Positions 27,603 to 37,211 of a stretch of DNA of 64,000 nucleotides are shown one piece after another. The position numbers and the translations under genes were made by a program. The notes below the pieces were generated by a model that saw only the letters and a program-made list of their open reading frames with translations, was not told where the DNA came from and ran no database searches. The DNA comes from Nonlabens sp. YIK11. GTDB taxonomy: Bacteria; Bacteroidota; Bacteroidia; Flavobacteriales; Flavobacteriaceae. The stretch lies in assembly GCF_001413925.1 (NCBI RefSeq), contig NZ_LBMJ01000001.1, positions 1,383,001 to 1,447,000 on the forward strand. Direction: 5' to 3'. Numbering within the stretch: position 1 is the stretch's first letter; the number at the start of each line of letters is the position of its first letter.

Positions 27603-29591
27603 ATGATCATGAATCGATTAAAGAATTTATTGTTTTTAGTAACTGTTTGTTTTTCAGTTTTTTGTATTGCCCAAGATTTGAAGGACCAAACCTTGTTGAC
27701 CATTGATGGGAACGATTATGACGCTGGTACGTTTATGCGTGTTTACCTTAAAAACCTAGATATCGTTCAAGATGAATCCCAAAAGGACCTGGATAATTAT
27801 CTACAGCTGTACATTGATTACCGCCTTAAACTGTTGCAAGCCAAAGAAATGGGTTTGCAAAACAACGAGTCTTACAAAACAGAATTACAATCCTACCGCG
27901 ACGGTCTCGCCGAATCATATCTGACTGATAACGAAGTCACTGAAGCTTTGGTGAAAGAGGCCTATGAGCGCATGAATAATGAGGTCAATGCGAGCCACAT
28001 TTTGATCAAAGTAGATCGCAGTGCGGCACCGGCAGATACATTAGTAGCCTACAATAGGATCAAAGAGCTCAAGGATCGAGTACAAAACGGTGAAGATTTT
28101 GCCACCGTGGCTAGAAACCACAGTGAAGGACCTAGTGCCAAGGAAAGTGGTGAGTTGGGATGGTTTGGTCCCTTTAAAATGGTCTTTGAGTTTGAAACTG
28201 CGGCTTATGAGACCGAGACTGGCAAGGTATCCGATATTTTTAGAACTGATTTTGGTTATCATATCCTAAAAGTGAATGATAGAAGGACTACACCAGATGA
28301 TGTGGTCGTGGCTCATATCATGACCTACGACAAGCGTCAGGATACTACAATAACTGCAAAACAGCGTATCGATGAGATTTATGCACAATTGGAATCTGGA
28401 CGAGATTTTAGTGCGATGGCGACAGAGTTTTCTGAGGATATCAATTCGGCTAGAAACGGAGGCAAGCTTCCTAGGTTTGGAACTGGTGGACTGAATGCTC
28501 CTGAATTTGAACAAGCTGCCTTTGACTTGACCGAAATAGGAAGCTATTCTGAGCCGGTGAAGACAAGATTTGGTTGGCACATTATCAAGTTATTGGAAAG
28601 ATTCCCAGTGCCATCTTTTGAAGATGCTGAGTCTGGTTTGAGAGACCAAATCAAAAAATCTGCACGATCCAGAAAAATTACTGAGTCCTTTACCAATAAA
28701 CTTTTAGCAAAATATGACGTCAAACTACCGAGGATCAATTCTTATAAGAAAAGATTTCCTGTGGTAACAGATTCTCTCATGCAAGGTAGTTGGAACATGG
28801 AGGTTGGTACTGTAGCGCCAGCTAGCTTATTTGAGATTGAAGAGAAAGAGTATTCGCAAAATGATTTTTACCAGTTTGTGCAAGAGAAACAGGTTAAGGA
28901 TTATAGGAAGTTTGGAAGTCTTGAAGAAAAATTGAAGGTGTATTTCAATGATTTTGTCAACCAATCAGTTATTGATTATTACGACGACCACCTGGAAAGA
29001 GACAATGAAGATTTTGCCTTCATCTATGGAGAATACAAAGAGGGATTGTTGTTGTTTGAATTAATGGAGAAGAAAATTTGGGAAGCTGCCAAAGTAGATT
29101 CTTTAGGGCAGCAGGCCTATTATGAAAAGAACAAGGAAAAGTACCAATGGAAACGTAGACTAGACATTGATCTCACTCAAAACACAACGGAAGAAGCCGC
29201 TGTCAAGGTGAAGCAAATGTTGGAAAACGGAACAGCTCTTGATCAAATCAAAGAGCAAATCAATGAAAAAGGAAATACAAAGGTGATGGTATCCAGCGGT
29301 GTGGTAGAAGAAGGTTATTCTAGATTACCCCAAAATTTTGAGGTGAAAGAAGGTGTTTCCAGAGTTTATGATAAAGAAGATAGTGGATTTTATAAGGTGG
29401 TCAACGTCAAGGAAGTGTTAGAGCCTACCGCAAAGACTTTTGAAGAAGCTCGTGGCGCGGTCATCAACGATTACCAGCAGCAATTGGAGAACGAGTGGAT
29501 GAAATCTTTAAGAGAAGGTCGCGACATTAAGATCCACGATAAGGTGCTCAAAAAAGTCAAAAAGGAAATAGAAGAGAAAACGCGTGCGTAG
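27603..29591 (+). CDS. SurA-like periplasmic peptidyl-prolyl isomerase with two parvulin domains
   Basis: This 662-residue protein has a signal peptide ending FCIAQ. Two parvulin-type domains follow: one with NASHILIKV...GELGWFGPFKMVFEFE (about residues 125-225), and a second (VVAHIMTYDKRQ...GGKLPRFGTGGLNAPEFEQAAF, about 235-340). The rest is a coiled, charged region. Such proteins help outer-membrane proteins fold. The ATG at 27603 is followed by another at 27609, and either could be the start. It is the first of three SurA-like genes; the next begins eight bases before this one ends. Confidence 0.88.
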   Translation: MIMNRLKNLLFLVTVCFSVFCIAQDLKDQTLLTIDGNDYDAGTFMRVYLKNLDIVQDESQKDLDNYLQLYIDYRLKLLQAKEMGLQNNESYKTELQSYRDGLAESYLTDNEVTEALVKEAYERMNNEVNASHILIKVDRSAAPADTLVAYNRIKELKDRVQNGEDFATVARNHSEGPSAKESGELGWFGPFKMVFEFETAAYETETGKVSDIFRTDFGYHILKVNDRRTTPDDVVVAHIMTYDKRQDTTITAKQRIDEIYAQLESGRDFSAMATEFSEDINSARNGGKLPRFGTGGLNAPEFEQAAFDLTEIGSYSEPVKTRFGWHIIKLLERFPVPSFEDAESGLRDQIKKSARSRKITESFTNKLLAKYDVKLPRINSYKKRFPVVTDSLMQGSWNMEVGTVAPASLFEIEEKEYSQNDFYQFVQEKQVKDYRKFGSLEEKLKVYFNDFVNQSVIDYYDDHLERDNEDFAFIYGEYKEGLLLFELMEKKIWEAAKVDSLGQQAYYEKNKEKYQWKRRLDIDLTQNTTEEAAVKVKQMLENGTALDQIKEQINEKGNTKVMVSSGVVEEGYSRLPQNFEVKEGVSRVYDKEDSGFYKVVNVKEVLEPTAKTFEEARGAVINDYQQQLENEWMKSLREGRDIKIHDKVLKKVKKEIEEKTRA

Positions 29592-30432
29592 ACTTATAGT
29601 AGGAATCATTTCGCTTACCATCATTTCATGTTCCTATTTTGAAAAGGAACAAGAAGTGGACGCTATTGCTCAAATAGGTGATTCCTATCTCTTGCGTTCT
29701 GAAATTCAGAATATCCTACCGGCAGATTATACATCTAATGACTCTGTTTTGATCGTTCAAAAATACATTGACGACTGGACCACAGACCAGATGTTGATGA
29801 AGAACGCCTTGCAAAACATCAGTGAGGAAAAGCAGGATGATCTGGATCTACTCATCTCACGTTATAAAACAGAGCTGTACACTCAGGCCTACCTACAGGA
29901 ACTCATCAAGCAAAATCTAGACACTACCGTACCCACATCTGAAACTAAGGATTATTTCCAGCAGCATAGAGATGAGTTCATACTCAATGAGGATTTGGTC
30001 AAATTCAGATATCTACTGGTAGATCAGACCTATTCAGAATTGGAGAAGGTGAACCAGCTCTTTCAAGGTGGCAGCACAAAAAACCTGAAGGAACTGGAAG
30101 ACATGTCGTTGGGATTCCGCAATTATTCTTTCAACGACAGCATCTGGATCAAGAAAAGCATATTGCTGGAACGCTTGACACCTATCACTGCGGCAAACGA
30201 GGCCCAATACCTAATTCCCGGTCGCACCTGGAAGCTGGAAGATAGTCTTGGCGTATATTTGCTGCACATTAAAGATATCCTGCGACGTGGCGAGCAGGCT
30301 CCTCTTTCCTACGTAAACCCAACCATTAAACAGATTTTACGCAACCAGCGCAAGTTGGCTTATATTAAAAAAATAGAAAAGGACTTATTAAATGATGCAA
30401 TTCAAAGCAATAGACTTAAAATCAATCCGTAG
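29584..30432 (+). CDS. SurA-like lipoprotein without a clear isomerase domain
   Basis: This 282-residue lipoprotein starts with a signal and lipobox (TIISCSYFE, C16). The N-terminal half is helical and resembles the chaperone arm of SurA/PpiD (IAQIGDSYLLRSEIQNILP). The C-terminal half (EDLVKFRYLLVDQTYSELEKV, WKLEDSLGVYLLHIKDI) keeps the outline of a parvulin domain, but I do not see its usual active-site motifs. It overlaps the gene before by eight bases and the next by 41. I infer a non-catalytic partner in outer-membrane protein folding. Confidence 0.72.
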   Translation: MRRLIVGIISLTIISCSYFEKEQEVDAIAQIGDSYLLRSEIQNILPADYTSNDSVLIVQKYIDDWTTDQMLMKNALQNISEEKQDDLDLLISRYKTELYTQAYLQELIKQNLDTTVPTSETKDYFQQHRDEFILNEDLVKFRYLLVDQTYSELEKVNQLFQGGSTKNLKELEDMSLGFRNYSFNDSIWIKKSILLERLTPITAANEAQYLIPGRTWKLEDSLGVYLLHIKDILRRGEQAPLSYVNPTIKQILRNQRKLAYIKKIEKDLLNDAIQSNRLKINP

Positions 30433-31879
30433 CTGGGTGAGTGTTTTGGTAGTGTTCGCTTTCGCGAAAGCGGCAACAGCACAAACCTCTACAACATCTA
30501 ACGTTCAACAGGATGAAGCCATCAAGCAAGAAGTGCTGGCTGCGTTGAATGATACCGTCAAGCCTACCAAAATACGTCGTAAGATCGATGGAGTATCTGG
30601 CGTTATAGGTGATTATGTGTTGCTGGATAGCGATATCGACAAGCAATTGAAAGAAGCACGAAGAAGCACTGGAGCTTCTGACATTACAAAATGTGATGTG
30701 ATGCAGTCCCTAATGGGACAAAAGCTTTATGCTCACCATGCCATACAGGATAGTATCACGGTTTCTGACAGAGAAATCGCTAGTGCTACAGACAATCGTA
30801 TTGACTTTTTACGTAGTCAAATGAATGGAGCCAGCGATGAAGAAATGGCAGCATTCTTTAGAAAGGATAGTTTCCAACAACTGCGAGATGAGTTGGATGT
30901 GCTCAATAGAGAAGAATTACTCGCCAGCCGTATGCAGGAAAGACTTACTGAAGATGTACAAATCACTCCAGAAGAGGTGCGTCAGTTCTTCTATTCCATC
31001 CCAGAAGACAAAAGGCCCTTCATCAATTCAGAAGTGGAGATTGCACGTATCGTTGTGAATTCAAAACCTAGTGAAGAAGCAATTCAAGAAACCATAGACA
31101 AGCTCAATCAGTATAGAGACGACGTATTGAATAACGGTGCCAATTTTGCCGCCAAAGCAACCTTGTATTCTGAGGATATAGGTACAGAGCGTCAAGGTGG
31201 CGTACTGTCCATGCGACGTTCAGATCCATACGCAAAGGAGTTTAAGGAAGCGGCATTTTCATTGGAAGAAGGTGAGATCAGTGAGCCGTTTGAAACTTCC
31301 TTCGGGTGGCACATTTTGTACGTAGAAAAAATACGCGGTCAGGTAAGAGACGTGCGACACATTCTCTTGTATCCATATATTAGTCGAGCGCAAGAGTCTA
31401 AAGCTCGCGCTAAGCTTGATGCCATGCGCGATAAGATCGTTCAAGGAGACACTACTTTTGCAGATGCTGCAAGAGCCATAAGCGATGAAAAGGAAACTGC
31501 AGAAAAAGGAGGTCAGTTCGTGAATCCTATTACTGGTGAAAATTTGTTGGACCTAGCAAAAATTGCTCCTAGATACATATCATCCAGTATCGTTTCTTCC
31601 GTACAGTTTTTACAGGAAGGTGATGTTAGTGGGATTATTGAAGAAAAGGATCCTAGAGGTACAGGATCTACTTCTTTTACCATCGTGAACCTGATTAGAA
31701 AAGTAAAAGACCACGAGGCAGATTATTCCTCAGATTATGGTAAGATCAAGGATCTTGCTCTTAGAGACAAGCAAGTGCGCAAGATTGAAAAATGGCGCGA
31801 GGAAAAAATCAAGGATACCTACATCAAGATAGGTGACGACTTTGATGATTGTGAGTTGCTTCAAGAGTGGAATAAATAG
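30392..31879 (+). CDS. surA: SurA-like peptidyl-prolyl isomerase
   Basis: This 495-residue protein has a SurA N-terminal arm (VIGDYVLLDSDIDKQLKEAR), then two parvulin-like domains (EVEIARIVVNSKPS...GGVLSMRRSDPYAKEFKEAAF, and VRDVRHILLYPYISRAQE). It is the best SurA match of the three neighbours. Its signal peptide contains a palindromic repeat read as FAFAKA (VLVVFAFAKAATAQ), so the repeat supplies the hydrophobic core. The start (ATG at 30392, or 30395) lies 41 bases inside the upstream gene. The three SurA-like genes probably form one operon with the MoxR gene 19 bases after this one. Confidence 0.87.
   Translation: MMQFKAIDLKSIRSWVSVLVVFAFAKAATAQTSTTSNVQQDEAIKQEVLAALNDTVKPTKIRRKIDGVSGVIGDYVLLDSDIDKQLKEARRSTGASDITKCDVMQSLMGQKLYAHHAIQDSITVSDREIASATDNRIDFLRSQMNGASDEEMAAFFRKDSFQQLRDELDVLNREELLASRMQERLTEDVQITPEEVRQFFYSIPEDKRPFINSEVEIARIVVNSKPSEEAIQETIDKLNQYRDDVLNNGANFAAKATLYSEDIGTERQGGVLSMRRSDPYAKEFKEAAFSLEEGEISEPFETSFGWHILYVEKIRGQVRDVRHILLYPYISRAQESKARAKLDAMRDKIVQGDTTFADAARAISDEKETAEKGGQFVNPITGENLLDLAKIAPRYISSSIVSSVQFLQEGDVSGIIEEKDPRGTGSTSFTIVNLIRKVKDHEADYSSDYGKIKDLALRDKQVRKIEKWREEKIKDTYIKIGDDFDDCELLQEWNK
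30455..30472. repeat. Palindromic repeat (FlavoPal) encoding part of a signal peptide
   Basis: TTCGCTTTCGCGAAAGCG is read as FAFAKA in the hydrophobic core and cleavage region of the SurA-like signal peptide. Confidence 0.9.
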
Positions 31880-31898
31880 AAAATACCCATTATAGATT

Positions 31899-32852
31899 AT
31901 GTCAGATGTTGCCGCTATTGATCAACTTGTAGTAAGACACAAAGAATTAAAGAAAGAAATTTCTAAGATCATTATAGGTCAAGATCATGTGGTAGATCAG
32001 ATATTGATCAGTATTTTTTCTGGTGGTCATGCGCTATTGATAGGTGTTCCTGGACTTGCCAAAACTTTAATGGTGAACACCATTTCTAAAGCTTTGGGAT
32101 TAGAATTCAAGCGTATTCAATTCACGCCAGACTTGATGCCGTCAGATATTTTGGGTAGTGAGATCCTGGACGAGAGTCGCAATTTCAAGTTTATCAAAGG
32201 ACCTGTTTTTTCAAACATCGTCCTGGCAGATGAAATCAATCGCACACCACCTAAAACACAGGCCGCATTGCTGGAAGCAATGCAAGAACGATCTGTTACC
32301 GTTGCAGGTCATGGTTATGATCTGGCTAATCCATACTTTGTACTAGCCACTCAAAACCCTATCGAGCAGGAAGGAACCTATCCATTGCCAGAAGCACAGC
32401 TGGACCGTTTTATGTTTGCCATCAATTTGGAATACCCAACTTATGAGGAAGAAGTAATGGTTGTAAAATCAACCACTTCAGACCACAAGCCCGTCATCAA
32501 TCCCTTATTCAATGCTCAGGAAATAGTAGACATCCAGCAGTTGGTACGTCGCATTCCAGTGGCAGATAATGTGATTGAATATGCGGTAAAGTTGGTAGGG
32601 AAGACCAGACCCAAATCAGATACCGCGCCAGAGGTCATCAAACAATACCTAGATTGGGGCGCTGGACCACGAGCTTCCCAAAACTTGATTCTTGCCGCAA
32701 AAACGCATGCAGCAATTCATGGAAAATACAGTCCAGATATTGAAGATGTAAAGGCCGTGGCAACTGGAATCCTCAGGCATCGCATCATCAAAAATTACAA
32801 AGCCGAGGCAGAAGGTCATACCGAGGACAGTCTGATTTCTCAGATTCTGTAA
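31899..32852 (+). CDS. MoxR-family AAA ATPase
   Basis: This 317-residue ATPase has Walker A GVPGLAKT (residues 49-56), Walker B VLADEINRTPPK with sensor ATQNPIEQEGTYPLPEAQLDRF, and the C-terminal helical lid. MoxR ATPases act as chaperones that mature or activate partner complexes, often with a von Willebrand-domain protein, but no such partner is visible here. It follows the SurA-like operon by 19 bases and precedes a small membrane protein by two bases. A role in cell-envelope protein assembly is an inference from those neighbours. Confidence 0.92.
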   Translation: MSDVAAIDQLVVRHKELKKEISKIIIGQDHVVDQILISIFSGGHALLIGVPGLAKTLMVNTISKALGLEFKRIQFTPDLMPSDILGSEILDESRNFKFIKGPVFSNIVLADEINRTPPKTQAALLEAMQERSVTVAGHGYDLANPYFVLATQNPIEQEGTYPLPEAQLDRFMFAINLEYPTYEEEVMVVKSTTSDHKPVINPLFNAQEIVDIQQLVRRIPVADNVIEYAVKLVGKTRPKSDTAPEVIKQYLDWGAGPRASQNLILAAKTHAAIHGKYSPDIEDVKAVATGILRHRIIKNYKAEAEGHTEDSLISQIL

Positions 32853-32854
32853 AC

Positions 32855-33034
32855 ATGGCCGCTTACTCCTTGCCACTCTTTTTATTGTTTCTAGGCGGCC
32901 TACTAGTCGCAATAAGTGCGCCCTTGCGAGAAGTTAACACGGTATTATCTACAGTCCTCTTTTATTTAGGTTATTTTATCGATGCAGTTGCGATTGTACT
33001 TGCGGTAAAAACGTGGTTGAAAAGCCGTCGATAA
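32855..33034 (+). CDS. Small two-helix membrane protein
   Basis: This 59-residue frame starts at ATG two bases after the MoxR stop. It encodes MAAYSLPLFLLFLGGLLVAI, a polar loop (SAPLREVNTV), a second hydrophobic helix (STVLFYLGYFIDAVAIVLAV) and a basic tail (KTWLKSRR). That pattern, two membrane helices with a positively charged end, supports a real gene. I do not recognise it. The close spacing suggests translation with the MoxR gene. Confidence 0.6.
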   Translation: MAAYSLPLFLLFLGGLLVAISAPLREVNTVLSTVLFYLGYFIDAVAIVLAVKTWLKSRR

Positions 33035-33041
33035 TCAGTGA

Positions 33042-33085
33042 ATGGGTAGATAGTTCGCTTTCGCGAAAGCGAACTATCTACCCAT
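33042..33085. repeat. 44-base perfect palindrome containing FlavoPal
   Basis: The common 20-base core lies at 33054-33073. It is flanked on both sides by arms ATGGGTAGATAG and CTATCTACCCAT, which are exact complements of each other. The whole 44 bases are therefore self-complementary, centred between 33063 and 33064. It lies seven bases after the small membrane gene, so it could form a strong hairpin at the 3' end of that mRNA. No T run follows. Confidence 0.92.
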
Positions 33086-33271
33086 CCTCACAATAAGAAT
33101 GTGAATCTGGTAATTACAACATCATTTCGCTGCCATTATCGGAATATTTACGGTCTTTAGGAATGAATTCTGTGCTTTTAAAGAACACCTCTTTGTTAAG
33201 CGCTTTATTTTAAAAAAGCCCTAGGTTTTCGTAAATTCGCTACATTAAGATTTTAACAAATAAACATATAT

Positions 33272-35539
33272 ATGGCCTTTGATATTGACATGATCAAAAA
33301 AGTGTATGAGACCATGCCTGGACGAGTGGATAAAGCTCGTGAACTGGTAGGTAAACCATTGACACTTTCAGAAAAAATCCTTTATTCACACTTGTGGGAT
33401 GAAACCACAGATAAGCCTTTTACAAGAGGTAAGGATTATGTTGATTTTGCTCCAGACCGTATCGCTTGTCAAGATGCAACGGCCCAGATGGCGCTATTGC
33501 AGTTCATGCAAGCTGGTAAGGACAAAGTTGCCGTACCTACTACAGTGCACTGTGATCACTTGATCCAGGCAAAACAAGGTGCAGCAAAAGATCTTGCTCG
33601 CGCAAATGATGTAAGTAGTGAGGTTTTTGACTTTTTGGGATCTGTTTCCAATAAGTATGGAATTGGATTCTGGAAGCCAGGTGCTGGTATTATCCACCAG
33701 GTAGTTCTTGAGAACTATGCATTTCCAGGTGGTATGATGATAGGAACAGATTCCCATACGGTAAATGCCGGTGGATTGGGAATGGTCGCTGTAGGAGTTG
33801 GTGGTGCGGATGCCGTTGATGTTATGGCAGGGATGCCATGGGAATTGAAATTCCCTAAATTGATAGGAGTAAAACTAACCGGTAAAATTAATGGATGGAC
33901 CAGCGCCAAGGATGTTATCCTTAAAGTGGCTGGTATCCTAACCGTAAAAGGTGGAACTGGAGCCATTGTAGAATACTTTGGTGAAGGTGCAAAAAACCTA
34001 TCCTGTACAGGTAAAGGAACCATTTGTAATATGGGTGCGGAAATAGGAGCGACGACATCCACCTTTGGGTATGATGAGTCCATGTCTCGTTATTTACGCG
34101 CTACAGATCGTTCAGATGTTGCAGATGCTGCAGACAAAGTAGCGGAATACCTAACGGCAGATGATGAGGTCTATGCAAATCCAGAGCAGTATTTTGACCA
34201 AGTTATTGAGATCAATCTAGACGAATTGGTACCGCACTTAAATGGACCATTTACACCAGACCTTGCTACACCAGTAGGTCAATTAGGTGAAAAAGCCGAA
34301 AAGAACGGCTGGCCACTTAAGGTAGATTGGGGATTGATAGGATCGTGTACCAACTCTTCTTATGAAGATTTGACCAGAGCTGCATCTATTGCAGAGCAGG
34401 CTGTCAAGAAAAAAATAAAACCTAAATCAGACTTTGGGATCAACCCTGGATCTGAGCAGATACGTTTCACCGCAGAGCGCGATGGTATCCTTAAGATCTT
34501 TGAAGATTTGGATGCTACCATATTTACTAACGCTTGTGGACCTTGTATAGGTCAATGGGATCGTAGTGATATGAAAGGTGATGAGAAAAACACGATCGTT
34601 CACTCCTTCAACCGTAACTTCTCTAAGCGTGCAGACGGTAACCCTAATACACACGCCTTTGTTGGTTCGCCAGAAATGGTTGCCGCGATTGCGATTTCAG
34701 GTAGATTGGATTTTAACCCAATGACAGATAAGCTGATCAATGAAGATGGTGATGAGGTGATGTTGGAAGAGCCATCAGGGATTGAACTACCACCTAAAGG
34801 TTTTGAAGTAGAGGATGCTGGTTATGAAGCTCCTGTAGAAGATGGAAGCAATGTAAAAGTAAGCGTTGCAGAAGATAGCGACCGCTTACAATTATTGACT
34901 CCTTTTGAACCTTGGGATGGAAAGAACCTTATGGGCGCAAAACTATTGATCAAAGCTTTTGGAAAATGTACTACAGACCATATCTCCATGGCAGGTCCAT
35001 GGTTGAAGTATCGTGGCCACTTGGACAACATTTCCAACAACTGTCTGATAGGTGCAGTAAACGCATTTAACAAGCAAACCAATCTAGTTAAGAGTCAGAT
35101 TGATGGAGAATATGATGCCGTTCCTAAAACACAGCGCGCCTACAAGGCTGCTGGTATCCCAACTGTTGTAGTTGGAGACCATAATTATGGTGAAGGTTCT
35201 TCAAGAGAGCACGCTGCGATGGAGCCCAGACACCTAGGTGTTTATGTAGTTATCGTTAAATCGTTTGCACGTATACACGAGACCAACCTTAAGAAACAAG
35301 GTATGTTAGGTGTCACGTTTGCTAATGAGTCTGACTATGATTTGATCCAGGAAGATGATACATTCAACTTCATAGATCTAGAAAATTTTGCGCCAGATAC
35401 ACCTTTAACAGTAGAATTGGTTCACAAAGATGGTTCTAAGGATACATTTAAGGTAAATCATACCTATAACGATGCCCAGATAAAATGGTATCGCAAGGGA
35501 AGTGCATTGAACTTGATCAAAGAAGAAAACGCGGCTTAA
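33272..35539 (+). CDS. acn: Aconitate hydratase, mitochondrial type
   Basis: This 755-residue enzyme of the citric acid cycle interconverts citrate and isocitrate. Cysteines for the [4Fe-4S] cluster are visible: C359 ([11 protein letters not shown]), C422 and C425 ([10 protein letters not shown]). The swivelling C-terminal domain contains [22 protein letters not shown]. The length and the sequence [16 protein letters not shown] match the mitochondrial form, common in Bacteroidetes. The gene stands alone with a strong terminator downstream. Upstream, TAAATTCG (33224-33231) is a weak version of the -7 box. Confidence 0.96.
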   Translation: MAFDIDMIKKVYETMPGRVDKARELVGKPLTLSEKILYSHLWDETTDKPFTRGKDYVDFAPDRIACQDATAQMALLQFMQAGKDKVAVPTTVHCDHLIQAKQGAAKDLARANDVSSEVFDFLGSVSNKYGIGFWKPGAGIIHQVVLENYAFPGGMMIGTDSHTVNAGGLGMVAVGVGGADAVDVMAGMPWELKFPKLIGVKLTGKINGWTSAKDVILKVAGILTVKGGTGAIVEYFGEGAKNLSCTGKGTICNMGAEIGATTSTFGYDESMSRYLRATDRSDVADAADKVAEYLTADDEVYANPEQYFDQVIEINLDELVPHLNGPFTPDLATPVGQLGEKAEKNGWPLKVDWGLIGSCTNSSYEDLTRAASIAEQAVKKKIKPKSDFGINPGSEQIRFTAERDGILKIFEDLDATIFTNACGPCIGQWDRSDMKGDEKNTIVHSFNRNFSKRADGNPNTHAFVGSPEMVAAIAISGRLDFNPMTDKLINEDGDEVMLEEPSGIELPPKGFEVEDAGYEAPVEDGSNVKVSVAEDSDRLQLLTPFEPWDGKNLMGAKLLIKAFGKCTTDHISMAGPWLKYRGHLDNISNNCLIGAVNAFNKQTNLVKSQIDGEYDAVPKTQRAYKAAGIPTVVVGDHNYGEGSSREHAAMEPRHLGVYVVIVKSFARIHETNLKKQGMLGVTFANESDYDLIQEDDTFNFIDLENFAPDTPLTVELVHKDGSKDTFKVNHTYNDAQIKWYRKGSALNLIKEENAA

Positions 35540-35564
35540 TAAAAGCTTAGTTTATACCTAAAAG

Positions 35565-35595
35565 AAAAGCGTTGCCGTTGGCAACGCTTTTTTTA
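35565..35595 (+). terminator. Terminator after aconitase
   Basis: AAAAGCGTTGCC (35565-35576) and GGCAACGCTTTT (35580-35591) form a 12-base-pair stem with a three-base loop, followed by T residues. It lies 26 bases after the aconitase stop. Confidence 0.93.
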
Positions 35596-35662
35596 TGGGA
35601 TAAAATGAAATCTAACTCAAAGCCGAATTGGTATGAAGTCAATATGATTCCAAGCTAATAAG

Positions 35663-36445
35663 CTATGAATTATCTTCTTGCATTTTTCGCACCTGATTAA
35701 GTACCAATTTCTTCGGAGTAAATGGGATTGCTTTGAGCATAAGGCTTTGACCTAAAGTGATACCGGCAGTGACATCCATTTTGCCTTCCATCATAGCTTT
35801 ATAACCAGTGGATGCTACAGAATGTGCGCTCGCGGTATCGTCAAATAAAGCTGTGTCTTGTAATCCTGCGGTTTTGGCAAAATTTGTTTCCGTAGCTCCA
35901 GGCATGAGGTTCGTTACAGTAATATTGGACTCTTTAAGCTCTTCTGACAATGCATTGCTAAAGGATCTAACAAAGGCTTTAGAAGCAAAATATACGGCTT
36001 GTAAAGGACCAGGCATGAGACTGGCCGTTGAAGAGACGTTCAAGATTCTACCGCTATTGCGTTCTAGCATTTGCGGTAATATTCTACGGCATAGGTGACT
36101 TAATGCAATCACATTGAGTTGTATCATGCTCAAGCTAGTTTCCCAATCACTATCGGCAAACATTCCTACCTTTCCAAATCCTGCGTTATTGATGAGGTAT
36201 TCCACCTGTATATTATGTTGCTCAAGATCCTCGATAATTTCATCGACGGCAGTAGCGTCAGTGAGATCTTTTGAGATCACATGAACCTGAATATCATATT
36301 GGGATTCTAATTGGGCTTTTAATCCGTTGAGGTCTTTTTCATTTCTAGCAATGATGACCAGATCTTTTCCAGCTTGGGCGTGTAGGATACACATTTCTTT
36401 ACCGATGCCGCTGCTGGCACCAGTGATTAGGGCAGTTTCTTTCAT
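35663..36445 (-). CDS. Short-chain dehydrogenase/reductase
   Basis: This 260-residue classical SDR has the cofactor motif TGASSGIGKE near residues 8-17, NNAGFGKVG, the catalytic serine region NVSSTASLM, and YFASK (YxxxK) after it. Substrate is not deducible. Sequence features such as the long C-terminal segment (KLVLNQVRKMQEDNS) recall the membrane-associated SDRs used in lipid or fatty-acid metabolism, but this is weak. It lies 60 bases downstream of the PagL-like gene on the same strand. Confidence 0.88.
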   Translation of the reverse strand: MKETALITGASSGIGKEMCILHAQAGKDLVIIARNEKDLNGLKAQLESQYDIQVHVISKDLTDATAVDEIIEDLEQHNIQVEYLINNAGFGKVGMFADSDWETSLSMIQLNVIALSHLCRRILPQMLERNSGRILNVSSTASLMPGPLQAVYFASKAFVRSFSNALSEELKESNITVTNLMPGATETNFAKTAGLQDTALFDDTASAHSVASTGYKAMMEGKMDVTAGITLGQSLMLKAIPFTPKKLVLNQVRKMQEDNS

Positions 36446-36505
36446 ATCAATTTAGTAGCAATATGGAAATCTACTTTACAAATTTCGATCCATATTCAAA
36501 AAATA

Positions 36506-37201
36506 TCACAAATGATAAGAAAAACCCAATTCGACTCCAGCGCTGTTGTGACCGTTGTTGGGTGATCGTAGGTTGGCATTACTCACATGTCTCAAACTAA
36601 ACCTTAGGTCAAACGACAGATTTTCAATTCGATAGCGCATTCCAGCGCCCAAAACATCAGAAAATGAAAACCCTTTTTTCTGTCGTTCTGTATCGGCAGT
36701 TGCTGTCATCGGACCTATGCTGACCAACCCGTAGGTAAGCAAATCGCGTGTCAAATTATAACTGTAGGATAATCCTAGATTGAGCGCGTACTCTTCATAA
36801 GATCGGTTTTGTGTAAAAAGAGCGCGTTGTGCCTCAAAATTGGGTTTGTCTGGCTTTATAAAAAACAGATTGAGAAGCTGGTGGTTCACAAAATACACTG
36901 ATGGCTCGATCAAAATTTCTAGGGCTTGTTGGTCTTTTTTCCAAACTTCCTGCGCTAATTGAATTTTTATGGACCTAGTAATATGTGCATAATCCTCATC
37001 ATTGAAGGGGAATCGATCCTGCTGTGAATACCCTAGATTCAAGCCAATTCTTCTGCCTTTATCATTGGCAACTGTTTCGATCTGTGCAATTGCCAATTGT
37101 GCAATGAGCAAGCAAATAAGGAAAAGGACGGTGGTTTGAAAACGGAATTGTGGAAAGTGACGCTTTCGCGAAAGCGAACTCCATAAATATTTTTGTTGCA
37201 T
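36506..37201 (-). CDS. PagL-like lipid A 3-O-deacylase
   Basis: This 231-residue outer-membrane protein has a signal peptide preceded by a long basic tail and a beta-barrel region ending with the motif HVSNANL (H205, S207) and NNGHN, followed by a final strand GVELGFSYHL. That C-terminal motif is typical of PagL, which removes an acyl chain from lipid A. I chose the ATG at 37201 (MQQKYLWSS). A longer frame starting at 37261 would overlap the Ggt gene by 50 bases. A palindromic repeat copy encodes SLSRKRH near residue 9, just before the signal peptide. Confidence 0.78.
   Translation of the reverse strand: MQQKYLWSSLSRKRHFPQFRFQTTVLFLICLLIAQLAIAQIETVANDKGRRIGLNLGYSQQDRFPFNDEDYAHITRSIKIQLAQEVWKKDQQALEILIEPSVYFVNHQLLNLFFIKPDKPNFEAQRALFTQNRSYEEYALNLGLSYSYNLTRDLLTYGLVSIGPMTATADTERQKKGFSFSDVLGAGMRYRIENLSFDLRFSLRHVSNANLRSPNNGHNSAGVELGFSYHL
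37161..37178. repeat. Palindromic repeat (FlavoPal) in the N-terminal part of the PagL-like gene
   Basis: CGCTTTCGCGAAAGCGAA is read on the minus strand as SLSRKR, in the basic region before the signal peptide. Confidence 0.9.
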
Positions 37202-37211
37202 AGAAAAGTCT

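Noticed and set aside
33114..33188. A 24-residue minus-strand frame starting at GTG (FFKSTEFIPKDRKYSDNGSEMML)
   Set aside because: The composition looks protein-like, but it is very short, starts at GTG, has a stop close upstream and no recognisable start signal. It could be the remnant of a gene; I do not list it as one.
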